A stretch of DNA of 64,000 bases from Streptomyces sp. CC0208 (GCF_003443735.1 NZ_CP031969.1:8122001-8186000), one strand, 5' to 3'; shown: positions 34,147 through 42,463, numbered from the stretch's first letter. Numbers and translations: made by a program. Notes: generated from the sequence alone by a model not told the origin.

Positions 34147-35145
34147 ATGCGGTACCGCACACTCGGCAGCTCGGACCTGAACGTCTCGGAGATCTCGCTC
34201 GGATCCTGGCTCACCTACTCCGGCGGCATCGAGGCGGACGCGACCCGCGCCTGCACCGAGGCGGCCTTCGACGCCGGCATCAACTTCTTCGACACCGCCA
34301 ACGCCTACGGCCGGGGAGCCGCCGAGACCGCCTGGGGCGAGATCCTTTCCGCCCACCCCCGCGACTCCTACGTCCTGGCCACCAAGGTCTACTTCCCGAT
34401 GTCGGACGACCCGGCCGACCGGGGGCTGTCCCCCGCCCACATCGCCCAGCAGATCGACGCCTCCCTGACCCGCCTCAGGACCGACCACGTCGACCTCTAC
34501 CAGGCGCACCGTTTCGACTCCAGCGTGCCGGTCGAGGACACCGTCGAGGCGTTCCAGAAGGTCGTCGAGCAGGGCAAGGCCCGCTACATCGGCTTCAGCG
34601 AGTGGACCCCGGAGCAGATCCAGGCGGCCATCGACCTCGCCGGTCCCGATCTGTTCGTCTCCTCCCAGCCGCAGTACTCCATGCTGTGGCAGGCCCCCGA
34701 GGCCGAGGTCTTCGGCCTGTGCGCCGCGAACGGCATCTCCCAGATCGTCTGGTCGCCGCTCGCCCAGGGCGTCCTGACCGGCAAGTACAAGCCGGGGCAG
34801 CCCGTGCCGGAGGGCAGCCGGTTCGCGTCCGCGGACATGGCGGTCTCCCAGGACCTCGTCTACAACGACGCCATCCTGGAGGCGGTCCAGCGTCTCGTCC
34901 CGATCGCCGAGCAGGCGGGGATGAGCATGCCCACCCTGGCGCTCGCCTGGGTCCTGCGCCGCACCGAGGTCGCCTCCGCCATCACCGGCGCCTCCCGCCC
35001 TGAGCAGGTCCACGCCAACGCCGCCGCCTCCGGTGTGGAACTGTCCGACGACCTCCTCACCGCCGTCGACCAGGCCCTCGGCGATGTCCCCGTCACCGAA
35101 CCGACCCTCGCCCCCGGCGCCCAGGCCGGCATCAAGCACCGCTGA
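34147..35145 (+). CDS. Aldo/keto reductase
   Basis: A 332-residue NADPH-dependent oxidoreductase of the potassium-channel-beta-subunit-like AKR group. The tetrad is Asp49 and Tyr54 (FFDTANAYGRG), Lys80 (LATKVYF) and His121 (YQAHRFD), with VIWSPLAQGVLTG-like and SAITGASRPEQV cofactor segments later on. Substrates are usually aldehydes or sugars and are unknown here. ATG 34147 has AAGGAG eight bases upstream; the open frame from 34054 includes a Ser/Asp-rich non-conserved stretch. It is probably monocistronic. Confidence 0.92.
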   Translation: MRYRTLGSSDLNVSEISLGSWLTYSGGIEADATRACTEAAFDAGINFFDTANAYGRGAAETAWGEILSAHPRDSYVLATKVYFPMSDDPADRGLSPAHIAQQIDASLTRLRTDHVDLYQAHRFDSSVPVEDTVEAFQKVVEQGKARYIGFSEWTPEQIQAAIDLAGPDLFVSSQPQYSMLWQAPEAEVFGLCAANGISQIVWSPLAQGVLTGKYKPGQPVPEGSRFASADMAVSQDLVYNDAILEAVQRLVPIAEQAGMSMPTLALAWVLRRTEVASAITGASRPEQVHANAAASGVELSDDLLTAVDQALGDVPVTEPTLAPGAQAGIKHR

Positions 35146-35490
35146 ACTCGTACGGCGGCCCGCAAGCCGACGAGGCGGACGAGGGCGGCAGCCGCTCGTC
35201 GGCGTGGGCGCCAGCCACCGCGCCGCCGGCTTCAGGCGGACGTCACCCTCGGCGAACGGCCGCTGCCCTGCGGGGAGTTGGGGCGGCATCTCCTTCGCGA
35301 CGTGGCCCTCGACGTCGTACGCGTACAGATGGCCTGTGGCGTTGGTGCGGCAGCGGCCGAAGTCGAGTCGGTCCTGGGGGTGCCCTTGCGTTCGGCGCCG
35401 CCAGTCGCCGCCGCCCCGGCGTCGCACGATTGACGCCCCCGCGCCCCCTGCCTACCGTCGCCCCAACACATCTGAACAGGCAGGTCGACG
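35146..35490. other. Intergenic region between the aldo/keto reductase and NCS1 genes
   Basis: 345 bases. A minus-strand frame encodes a protein-like stretch (NATGHLYAYDVEGHVAKEMP and PFAEGDVRLKPAARW) over about 35215-35340. It has no start and I cannot match it to a family, so it may be another gene remnant. The region also carries the left arm of a 27-bp inverted repeat (35371-35397). Confidence 0.4.
35371..35397. repeat. Left arm of a perfect 27-bp inverted repeat
   Basis: The reverse complement of this arm is found at 35577-35603, inside the 5' end of the NCS1 permease gene (residues around AERKGTPRT). The arms are identical over all 27 bases and are 179 bp apart. Confidence 0.92.
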
Positions 35491-36984
35491 ATGGCAGATT
35501 CCGCGGGATCCCCCGACAACAGATCCACCACCCGGCAACTGCAGGTGGAGACCCACGGGCTGGACGTGATCGGCGACGCCGAACGCAAGGGCACCCCCAG
35601 GACACTGTTCTGGCCTTGGTTCGGGGCCAACGTCAGTGTCCTCGGGCTGAGTTACGGCGCCTTCGTGCTCGGTTTCGGGATCTCCTTCTGGCAGGCGCTC
35701 GTGGCCGGCGTGATCGGGATCGTCTTCTCGTTCCTGCTGTGCGGTTTCGTCGCGGTCGCCGGAAAGCGTGGCTCCGCGCCGACGATGGTGCTCAGCCGCG
35801 CCGCCTACGGGGTGCGCGGCAACCGCCTCCCCTCGGTCGTCTCCTGGGTGCTCACCGTCGGCTGGGAGACCGTGCTGTGCGCCCTCGCCACCCTGGCCAC
35901 GGCGACCGTCTTCGGACGGCTCGGCTGGGGCGGCGGGACACAGACCCAGGTGATCGCGCTCGTCGTGGTCGCGGGACTCACCGTCGTCGGTGGGGTGATG
36001 GGCTTCGACCTGATCATGCGGCTGCAGACCGTGATCACCGTGGTGACGGGCGTACTGACCGTCGTCTACGTCGCTCTCGTCGCCGACCACATCCACTGGA
36101 GCACCGTCAGCGCCCTCCCTGCGGGCTCCGCCCAGGAGTTCATCGGCGCGCTGGTCTTCATGATGACCGGCTTCGGCCTCGGCTGGGTCAACGCCGCCGC
36201 CGACTACTCCCGCTATCTGCCCCGGACCTCGTCGAGCCGGGGCGTGGTCGGCTGGACCACCTTCGGCGCCTCCGTGGCACCACTGCTCCTGCTGGTCTTC
36301 GGACTGCTGCTGGCCGGATCGTCCACCAAGCTCAACGACGCCGTCGCCGCCGACCCGATCGGCGCGCTCACCACCATCCTGCCCACCTGGTTCCTCGTGC
36401 CCTTCGCCGTGGTCGCGGTCCTCGGCCTGGTCGGCGGGGCCGTCCTCGACATCTACTCCTCGGGCCTCGCCCTGCTCTCGGCGGGCCTCAGGATCCCGCG
36501 CCCGATGGCGGCACTCGTCGACGGCGTCCTGATGATCGCGGGCTCCGTGTACATCGTGTTCCTCGCCGACGACTTCCTCGGCCAGTTCATGGGTTTCCTC
36601 ACCACCCTCGGTGTCCCCATCGCCGCCTGGTGCGGCATCCTGCTCGCCGACCTCTCGCTGCGCCGCCGCGACTACGACGAGAACGACCTCTACCGCCCGA
36701 GCGGCCGCTACGGCGACGTACCGCCCACCCCGCTGATCCTGACGGTCCTCGCCACTGCCCTCGGCTGGGGCCTGGTCACCAACTCGGCCGCGAGCTGGCT
36801 GGACTGGCAGGGCTATCTCCTCGCCCCGTTCGGCCTCGGCGGCACGTCCGGCGCCTGGGCGTACGCCAACCTCGGCGTGCTGGCCGCGCTGGCGGTCGGC
36901 TTCCTCGGCACCCTGGCCCTCGGCCGCGGACGGGTCCGCGCACAGGAGGACGCCGTATCCCGCGCACAGGAGGACGCCGTATGA
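35491..36984 (+). CDS. NCS1-family nucleobase/cytosine-type permease
   Basis: A 497-residue 12-span transporter of the purine-cytosine permease family. ERKGTPRTLFWPWFGANVSV and GFGISFWQALVAGVIG at the first two spans, RAAYGVRGNRLPSVVSWVLTVGWE, and FGLGWVNAAADYSRYLP are the family's signature regions. Members import purines, cytosine, allantoin or hydantoins with H+ or Na+. The C-terminus ends in a repeated RAQEDAV caused by a 24-bp tandem duplication. Its stop overlaps the start of the amidohydrolase (ATGA at 36981), so the two are translationally coupled and the imported compound is probably that enzyme's substrate or precursor. Confidence 0.9.
   Translation: MADSAGSPDNRSTTRQLQVETHGLDVIGDAERKGTPRTLFWPWFGANVSVLGLSYGAFVLGFGISFWQALVAGVIGIVFSFLLCGFVAVAGKRGSAPTMVLSRAAYGVRGNRLPSVVSWVLTVGWETVLCALATLATATVFGRLGWGGGTQTQVIALVVVAGLTVVGGVMGFDLIMRLQTVITVVTGVLTVVYVALVADHIHWSTVSALPAGSAQEFIGALVFMMTGFGLGWVNAAADYSRYLPRTSSSRGVVGWTTFGASVAPLLLLVFGLLLAGSSTKLNDAVAADPIGALTTILPTWFLVPFAVVAVLGLVGGAVLDIYSSGLALLSAGLRIPRPMAALVDGVLMIAGSVYIVFLADDFLGQFMGFLTTLGVPIAAWCGILLADLSLRRRDYDENDLYRPSGRYGDVPPTPLILTVLATALGWGLVTNSAASWLDWQGYLLAPFGLGGTSGAWAYANLGVLAALAVGFLGTLALGRGRVRAQEDAVSRAQEDAV
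36936..36982. repeat. 24-bp tandem duplication at the permease/amidohydrolase junction
   Basis: A 23-base identical segment occurs at 36936-36958 and 36960-36982 (24-bp period). Each copy contains the CAGGAGGAC ribosome site, so the amidohydrolase has two of them, and the permease gains eight in-frame residues. Confidence 0.95.
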
Positions 36985-37523
36985 CGACAGGGCTGCTCGC
37001 GGTCATCGACATGCAGCGCGTCTTCGCCGAGCCCGACAGCCCCTGGGCCGCTCCTCGCTACGCCGAGGCGGCAGCAGGCGTACGACGGCTGCTGCCGGCC
37101 TTCGCCGAACGGGTCACGTTCACCCGCTTCGTCGCCCCCGCCGAGCCCACCGGCGCCTGGCGGGCCTACTACGCGCGGTGGTCCTTCGCCCTCCAGCCGC
37201 CGGAGGCCCCGCTGTGGTGCCTCACCGACGAGTTCGCCGACCGGGCACCGCACCTGATGGACGCGACCACCTTCGGCAAGTGGACCCCCGAACTGGCCGC
37301 CCGTGTCGGCCCCGAGGGCCGGCTGGTCCTGGCCGGTGTCAGTACCGACTGCTGCGTCCTGTCCACGGCCCTCGCCGCCGCCGACGCGGGCGTCGAGACC
37401 TTGGTGGTGTCCGACGCCTGCGCCGGGGTCGACGACGCCTCGCACACCAGGGCGCTGGACGTGATGGAGCTGTACGGGCCGCTGATCCGGGTCGTCACCG
37501 TGGACCAACTGATCGGCAACTGA
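36981..37523 (+). CDS. Isochorismatase-family cysteine amidohydrolase
   Basis: A 180-residue cysteine hydrolase. The catalytic triad Asp10 (VIDMQ), Lys100 (FGKW) and Cys125 (VSTDCCV) is intact. Relatives cleave nicotinamide, maleamate, ureidoacrylate, N-carbamoylsarcosine or isochorismate. Coupling to an NCS1 permease and the following flavin monooxygenase suggests deamidation or decarbamoylation of a ring-opened N-heterocycle. ATG 36981 overlaps the permease stop and sits behind AGGAGG. The symbol is left blank because the substrate cannot be read from sequence. Confidence 0.87.
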   Translation: MTTGLLAVIDMQRVFAEPDSPWAAPRYAEAAAGVRRLLPAFAERVTFTRFVAPAEPTGAWRAYYARWSFALQPPEAPLWCLTDEFADRAPHLMDATTFGKWTPELAARVGPEGRLVLAGVSTDCCVLSTALAAADAGVETLVVSDACAGVDDASHTRALDVMELYGPLIRVVTVDQLIGN

Positions 37524-37623
37524 CGGCACTTGGCGATATCCGGTCGGTACCGTGCGGCGCCCGGCCGTGTTGAATCGCCGGTAGCGCATCACGGACGGAC
37601 GGCCCCACACGTCAGGAGACATC

Positions 37624-38865
37624 GTGACAGCGGTACCCGAACCCGGCCTCACCGAGCGGGAGATCATCGAACGGGCCGCGGCCCTCAGGCCCGCGCTGCT
37701 CGCACGCCAGGCGGAGACCGAGCGGCTCACGCACTGTCCCGAGGTGACCCACGACGACTTCCTGAGGGCCGGTTTCTACCGGATCCTCCAGCCGCGCCGC
37801 TACGGCGGCCACGAGTTCGCCCTGCCCGTCTTCTACCGCGTGATCGTCGAGATCGCCCGCGGCTGCCCCTCCACCGGCTGGGCCCTGTCCCTGACCGCCG
37901 CCCATGTGCTCCAGGTCTGCTCGGTCTTCGACGAGAAGGCACAGGACGAACTCTTCGCCCTCGACGGCGACTTCCGGGCCGCCTCCACGGTCGCCCCCGT
38001 CGGCGTCGCACGGCCCGACGGCCCCGACCACGTCGTCCTCGACGGGACCTGGCCGTACTCCTCGGGCGCCCCCTACTCCACGCACTACGTCGGCCAGACC
38101 CTGCGCGCCCCCGAAAAGCCGGGCGACCCGCCCGGTCCGCCCGTCCTGTTCGTCGCCCCGCGCTCGGTGTGGACGGTCCTCGACGACTGGCACGGCACTC
38201 TCGGTCTGCGCGGCACCGGATCCAACAGCATCCGCATGGAACAGGCCCGGATCCCCCTCCACTTCACGCGCGAGACGAGCCTGCTGGACCTGCCGGTGGA
38301 GGGCGGCAGCGTCGGCTCCGAACTGCACGGCAACCCGATGTACGCGGGCCGCGCGCCCAGCTTCTTCCACGGCGAGCTGGCCGCCGTCATGATCGGCACC
38401 GCGTACGCCGCCGCCGACGAGTACGCCCGGATCGTCGCCGCCCGCCCCCTGCTCCTGGAACCCGACCGCACCCGCGCCGACCTGCACGACTACCAGCGCC
38501 ACCTCGGCGAGGCCCTCGGCGTGATCCACCTGGCCGAGGCGGCCCTCAGGCAGACCGCCGAGGACTGGATGGAAGCCTGCCGGCGCAACGTGAACGGCGA
38601 GGCGCCCTTCACCACGGCCGTGGACAACCGGCTCGCCCTGACGTTCCTCAACGCCGGACGCATGGCCTGGGACGTCCTCCAGGGCATCCTGTTCCGCACG
38701 GCCGGCTCCCGCCACGCGCGCGACGGCGAACGGATGCAGCGCTACTTCCGGGACGCGGCCACGTACTGGACCCATGTCGGACCCGGCATGTACGAGCCGC
38801 TCCTGCGCCGGGTCGGATGCGACACCCTCGGTCTGCCCTCGGAGCACATCGCGCTGATTCCCTGA
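37624..38865 (+). CDS. Acyl-CoA dehydrogenase-fold flavin monooxygenase (group D-like)
   Basis: A 413-residue flavoprotein of the acyl-CoA dehydrogenase fold. It lacks the typical dehydrogenase catalytic Glu region and resembles the HsaA/HpaB-type two-component monooxygenases: ARGCPSTGWALSLTAAHVLQV near residues 79-99, WTVLDDWHGTLGLRGTGSNS (180-199), and C-terminal AGSRHARDGERMQRYFRDAATYWTHVG. Such enzymes hydroxylate aromatic or heterocyclic rings with reduced flavin supplied by a separate reductase, which is not in view. GTG 37624 follows CAGGAG. It lies 100 bases after the amidohydrolase and probably belongs to the same pathway. Confidence 0.82.
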   Translation: MTAVPEPGLTEREIIERAAALRPALLARQAETERLTHCPEVTHDDFLRAGFYRILQPRRYGGHEFALPVFYRVIVEIARGCPSTGWALSLTAAHVLQVCSVFDEKAQDELFALDGDFRAASTVAPVGVARPDGPDHVVLDGTWPYSSGAPYSTHYVGQTLRAPEKPGDPPGPPVLFVAPRSVWTVLDDWHGTLGLRGTGSNSIRMEQARIPLHFTRETSLLDLPVEGGSVGSELHGNPMYAGRAPSFFHGELAAVMIGTAYAAADEYARIVAARPLLLEPDRTRADLHDYQRHLGEALGVIHLAEAALRQTAEDWMEACRRNVNGEAPFTTAVDNRLALTFLNAGRMAWDVLQGILFRTAGSRHARDGERMQRYFRDAATYWTHVGPGMYEPLLRRVGCDTLGLPSEHIALIP

Positions 38866-38974
38866 GGTCCCGCACGCATGCTCTCGGCACGCTCGGGTAC
38901 GCGAGCAGGACCGCGCCCTCGGGCGATCATGCCCGTGGGCGGGCCGCACGACCGCCGCTACCAGGGGATCTGCC

Positions 38975-39364
38975 ATGGACACACCCGCCAACGACCACAA
39001 CGCCACACCGGCTCAGCGGGCGCTGGACGCGCTGACGCAGGACACCGGGGACACGACGGCGCTGGACACGCTCGCGACCAGTGAGGTGCTCATTCCGGTG
39101 CCCGACGACGCCGCGGACGAGGACACGACCGTGGCGCTGCCGGTGCTGGAGCAGCAGGACGGCGCACCCGTGGTGCCCGTGTTCACTTCGGAGACGGAGA
39201 TGGCCGAACTGCTTCCGTTCGTCTCCCGCTACCGTCTGGTGCCGCTGGGCGCGCTCGCCGCGCAGTGGCCGGACGGCGATCTCTCGCTCTCGATCGACGC
39301 CAGCTCCACGCACCCGCTGACGCTCACGTCAGAGGGCGTGCGCACGCTGCTGGCGCGGCCGTAG
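38975..39364 (+). CDS. SseB-family protein
   Basis: A 129-residue protein with the SseB N-terminal domain pattern: ALDALTQDTGDTTALDTLATSEVLIPVPDD, then VVPVFTSETEMAELLPFVSRYRLVPLGALAAQWP and DLSLSIDASSTHPLTLT. SseB proteins were named for enhanced serine sensitivity in E. coli; those in Streptomyces are small, often linked to type VII secretion or of unknown role. No partner is seen here. ATG 38975 is the only sensible start. Confidence 0.82.
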   Translation: MDTPANDHNATPAQRALDALTQDTGDTTALDTLATSEVLIPVPDDAADEDTTVALPVLEQQDGAPVVPVFTSETEMAELLPFVSRYRLVPLGALAAQWPDGDLSLSIDASSTHPLTLTSEGVRTLLARP

Positions 39365-39393
39365 GGCTGACCACGCGCCGGCCTCACACAGTG

Positions 39394-39436
39394 GGGCCCG
39401 GCCACCACGTGCGACGGAGGGGGAGCGGCCGGGCCC
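39394..39436 (+). terminator. GC-rich hairpin after the SseB-like gene
   Basis: GGGCCCGGCC at 39394-39403 pairs with GGCCGGGCCC at 39427-39436, a 10-bp perfect stem with a 23-base loop, 30 bases after the stop codon. Confidence 0.45.
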
Positions 39437-39633
39437 GCAGAGGGTGCGACCTGCTCCCGCTGCCGCACCTTGGTTCTCGCCTGCGAGAACAGAGATGAGC
39501 GGCGCCGACCCTGCTCATCCCCGGCGCGCCGTGCGATCGCCGTGACCCGACCATAGGACCGATCCGGCAGGCCGTCGCTCCGGAATACGTGGCGTATGTC
39601 CGCAAAGCGCGGCGGATCGGCGGGCAGGACGGC

Positions 39634-39825
39634 TCACGCGGCGCGCAGTGTCTGCGAGGGCGACTCCCCGAAGCGCTCCCGGTAGCGCCGCGCGAACCGG
39701 CCCAGATGGACGAACCCCCACGCGTGCGCCACGTCCGTCACGGTCGTCGTCCCCGGTGCCGCCGCCCGCAGCTGCCGGTGGACACGCTGGAGCCGCACCT
39801 CCTGGACGTACGTAGCCGGCCCCTC
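39634..39825 (-). pseudogene. C-terminal remnant of an AraC-family regulator
   Basis: The minus strand reads, in one frame to a stop at 39634, GPATYVQEVRLQRVHRQLRA, then VTDVAHAWGFVHLGRFARRY and GESPSQTLRAA. That is the second half of an AraC DNA-binding domain of about 64 codons. The N-terminal domain and the first helix-turn-helix are missing, so the product cannot be functional. Confidence 0.75.
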
Positions 39826-39945
39826 GCAAAAGGGAATTGCCCATGCTCGCCATCCGCCCCCGCCGGCTTTCGTCGCGGGAATCGGCGCAGTCGCGGTGCG
39901 GCGGGGGGTGTGCTGTCCTGAGGATGTAGGCAGGAGAGCTCAGCT

Positions 39946-40782
39946 ATGCGTCATCTCCGGACTTCCGTCCTCGCCTCCGCCCGGTCGCCCGCGCCGACCG
40001 GAGCGGGCGGAGGACTGCTCCCGGCGCGGGAGCTCGCGGTCGCGTGGTTGCTGATCCTCCTGGTCGTCGTGCCGGCGTGGGTGCTGACCGTCGGGCAGGC
40101 GCGGGACATGGGGGTCGAGCCGGGCACGATGGGGATGGCGCTGCCGCTGTTCTTGTTGCTCTGGGTGACGATGATGGCGGCCATGATGCTGCCGTCGATG
40201 ATGCCGGTGGCCCTCACCTGGGTGCGGGGGATCGGGCGGCGGTCGTCCGGGTGGGGCCGGGCGCTGCGCACGCTGGAGTTCGTGGGTGGATATCTGCTGG
40301 TGTGGACGGCCTTCGGGCTGCTCGCCTACGCGGCTCTGGCGTTCACCGGGTACCTCGTGGACGATCATCCGGTGGCAGGACGCTGGATCGGCGCAGTGGC
40401 CTTCCTGCTGGCGGGCCTCTATCAGCTCGGGCCCCTCAAGAACGTCTGTTTGCGGCACTGCCGCGACCCCATGAGCCAGCTGGTGCGCTACGCAGGGTTC
40501 CGGCAGCCGGCCCGCGATCTGCGGGTGGGCATCCACCACGGCGGCTACTGCGTCGGCTGCTGCGCGGGACTGATGGTGGTCCTCGTGCCGCTCGGGGTGA
40601 TGAACGTGGCCGCGATGGCCGGGCTGGCGGTGGTGATTTTCGTGGAGAAGCTGTGGTCACGCGGGCCGCTGCTCGCCCGGGTGGTGGGTGTCGTCTTCCT
40701 CGTCCTCGCCGCGCTGGCGCCGTTCCAGGACTGGCTGCTGCCGGGGCTGTGGGAATCGGCTCCATCGATGGACGGCATGTGA
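39946..40782 (+). CDS. DUF2182 metal-binding-type membrane protein
   Basis: A 278-residue membrane protein with about seven spans. The DUF2182 hallmarks are the Met-rich segment (LLWVTMMAAMMLPSMMPVAL), NVCLRHCRDP and HHGGYCVGCCAGLM, which together give possible Cys/His/Met metal ligands. The family is annotated only as a predicted metal-binding integral membrane protein. The next gene, DUF1326, is a recurrent partner of DUF2182 in many bacteria, so the two probably act together. ATG 39946 follows an AGGAGAG ribosome site. Confidence 0.9.
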   Translation: MRHLRTSVLASARSPAPTGAGGGLLPARELAVAWLLILLVVVPAWVLTVGQARDMGVEPGTMGMALPLFLLLWVTMMAAMMLPSMMPVALTWVRGIGRRSSGWGRALRTLEFVGGYLLVWTAFGLLAYAALAFTGYLVDDHPVAGRWIGAVAFLLAGLYQLGPLKNVCLRHCRDPMSQLVRYAGFRQPARDLRVGIHHGGYCVGCCAGLMVVLVPLGVMNVAAMAGLAVVIFVEKLWSRGPLLARVVGVVFLVLAALAPFQDWLLPGLWESAPSMDGM

Positions 40783-40893
40783 GCAGCTGAGGCAAGCTGG
40801 AAGGGAGGCCGTCTCGCGATCCGCGTGCGGCTCGGGATGCGCGGTCTCGCCACTCCGAGTGAGCTCCCTCGAGCTCGACGGGAGGAAAGCGAG

Positions 40894-41550
40894 ATGACGG
40901 AACAGCCCACCCCCGGTACCCGCTGGCATCTGGCCGGCGACTGGTTCGACGTGTGCAAATGCGCCATACCCTGCCCCTGCACGTTCGCGCAGCCCCCGAC
41001 CTACGGTGACTGCGAAGGCGTACTGGTCTGGCACATCCGTGACGGCAACTACGGCGACGTACGGCTCGACGATCTCAACGTCCTCATGCTCGGCTCCTTC
41101 GAGGGCAACCCGTGGGCCGGCACGCACACCGACCCCTACATCGCGGTCTTCCTCGACGAACGCGCCGACGACCAACAGCGCTCCGCGCTCGGGACTGTCT
41201 TCGGCGGTGAGGCGGGCGGCTGGCCGGCACAGTTCGGGGAGATGCTCCAGCCCGAGATGCGCGGCATGGACATCGCTCCGATCCGGGTGGAGATCGACGA
41301 GGACCTCGCCACCTGGCGCGCCGAGATCCCCGGCCGGGTCACGGCCACCGCCGAGGCTCTCACCGGCCCGACGACACCGACGGGCGCACGCGTCCAGGTC
41401 CACAACGCCCCCGGCGCCGAGGTCGGACCGGGCCAGATCGCCACCTGGGGCCGGGCCACCACCGACCGCGCCGACGCGTTCGGCTTCTCCTGGGAACGCT
41501 CGGGAAAGTCGAGCAAGTACTTCCCCTTCGACTGGACGGGACCCGACTGA
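40894..41550 (+). CDS. DUF1326 protein, partner of DUF2182
   Basis: A 218-residue soluble protein with CKCAIPCPC near the N-terminus, a Cys cluster suited to metal binding, followed by AQPPTYGDCEGVLVWHIRDGNYGDV and later PIRVEIDEDLATWRAEIPG, all typical of DUF1326. Its function is unknown. It lies 111 bases after DUF2182 on the same strand with GGAGG before ATG 40894. The open frame from 40825 includes non-conserved residues. The pairing and Cys-rich motifs in both proteins hint at metal handling or a redox role. Confidence 0.9.
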   Translation: MTEQPTPGTRWHLAGDWFDVCKCAIPCPCTFAQPPTYGDCEGVLVWHIRDGNYGDVRLDDLNVLMLGSFEGNPWAGTHTDPYIAVFLDERADDQQRSALGTVFGGEAGGWPAQFGEMLQPEMRGMDIAPIRVEIDEDLATWRAEIPGRVTATAEALTGPTTPTGARVQVHNAPGAEVGPGQIATWGRATTDRADAFGFSWERSGKSSKYFPFDWTGPD

Positions 41551-41658
41551 CCGCGGGGACGACAGAGCGCCGGCACGCCGAGATGGTGGCCGGCGACCGC
41601 GAACTCATGCGCCGGCTGACATTTTCTTGGCCACGCCCAAGGTGGGAGGGGACCGCTG

Positions 41659-42048
41659 CTAGTCGCTGAGCATCTGCGCCAGCACGCCACGCTGCAGCGG
41701 CAGCACCTCGGCGTGCAGGTCACGGCCCTTGCGGGTGAGGGACACCCAGACGCCCCGCCGGTCCTCCACGCACATGGACCGCTCCACGAGGCCGTCCTTC
41801 TCCAGGCGGCCGATCAGGCGGGACAGCGCGCTCTGGCTCAGATGCACCCGGCCGACGAGGTTCTGCACCCGGCACTGGTCGCCCTCCCGGGGAGACTCGG
41901 TGGCGAGGATGTCGAGCACCTCGAAATCACTCGCGCCCAGCCCGTGCGGGTGCAGCACGCGGTCGATCTCACACATCGTGCGCGCGTGCACCGACAGGAT
42001 GTCCCGCCACCGCTCCTCGAGGCCGGTCTCGACCGTGTTCACCGCCAT
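41659..42048 (-). CDS. MarR-family transcriptional regulator
   Basis: A 129-residue winged-helix protein. CRVQNLVGRVHLSQSALSRLIGRLEKDGLVERSMCVEDRRGVWVSLT is the DNA-binding core (residues about 59-105), flanked by helices for dimerisation. MarR proteins sense phenolics, oxidants or antibiotics. A GTTGC/GCAAC inverted repeat in its own promoter (42078-42091) suggests autoregulation. It lies next to a VOC-family gene transcribed toward it with a 64-bp gap, and that gene may be a target. Confidence 0.88.
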   Translation of the reverse strand: MAVNTVETGLEERWRDILSVHARTMCEIDRVLHPHGLGASDFEVLDILATESPREGDQCRVQNLVGRVHLSQSALSRLIGRLEKDGLVERSMCVEDRRGVWVSLTRKGRDLHAEVLPLQRGVLAQMLSD

Positions 42049-42077
42049 ACATGCACGGTAACACCGATCCGGCTATT

Positions 42078-42091
42078 GTTGCCTGTGCAAC
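42078..42091. promoter_or_regulatory. Candidate MarR autoregulatory operator
   Basis: GTTGC at 42078-42082 and GCAAC at 42087-42091 form an inverted repeat with a 4-base spacer, 30 bases upstream of the MarR start codon. Confidence 0.4.
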
Positions 42092-42112
42092 TAGTGCGTA
42101 TGCAAGTAAGGG

Positions 42113-42463
42113 TCAGGCCTGCGGATCCTGTGTGATCCCCACCAGGTTGCCGTCCGCGTCCTTGACGAAGGCGATCAGCTTGCCGCCGCCGACGTCCTGG
42201 ACGTCCTGCAAGGTCTCCGCCCCGGCCGCCACCAGCGCGGCGAGCGTGGCGCGGATGTCGTCGACGTGCCAGTAGGGCACCGGGCCGGTCATGCCCCTGG
42301 CGTGTCCGTTCGGGTCGAGGCCGACGTCCTGCCCCGCGTCCTTGAAGCCGACGTAGTACGGCTCGTCCGCATAGGGCTCCACCCCCAGCAGTGCGCTGAA
42401 CAGGGCTTTCGCCGCGGCAAGGTCCTTGACGGGGTAGATGATCGTCTTGAGGCCGGCAGTCAT
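42113..42463 (-). CDS. VOC-family (glyoxalase/bleomycin resistance) protein
   Basis: A 116-residue protein of the vicinal oxygen chelate fold, with two paired beta-alpha-beta-beta-beta modules: KTIIYPVKDLAAAKALFSALLG, then YWHVDDIRATLAALVAAGAE and KLIAFVKDADGNLVGITQDP. Metal ligands vary in this family, and the reaction cannot be fixed. ATG 42463 has AAGGAG six bases upstream; the longer open frame is spurious. It is tandem to the MarR gene on the minus strand, whose start lies 64 bases downstream of its stop. Confidence 0.87.
   Translation of the reverse strand: MTAGLKTIIYPVKDLAAAKALFSALLGVEPYADEPYYVGFKDAGQDVGLDPNGHARGMTGPVPYWHVDDIRATLAALVAAGAETLQDVQDVGGGKLIAFVKDADGNLVGITQDPQA

Larger units (their letters stand above)
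39365..39945. other. Intergenic region with a hairpin and an AraC remnant
   Basis: 581 bases without an intact gene. It contains a GC-rich hairpin after the SseB-like gene (39394-39436) and the C-terminal piece of an AraC-type regulator (39634-39825). The rest shows no recognisable feature. Confidence 0.5.
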
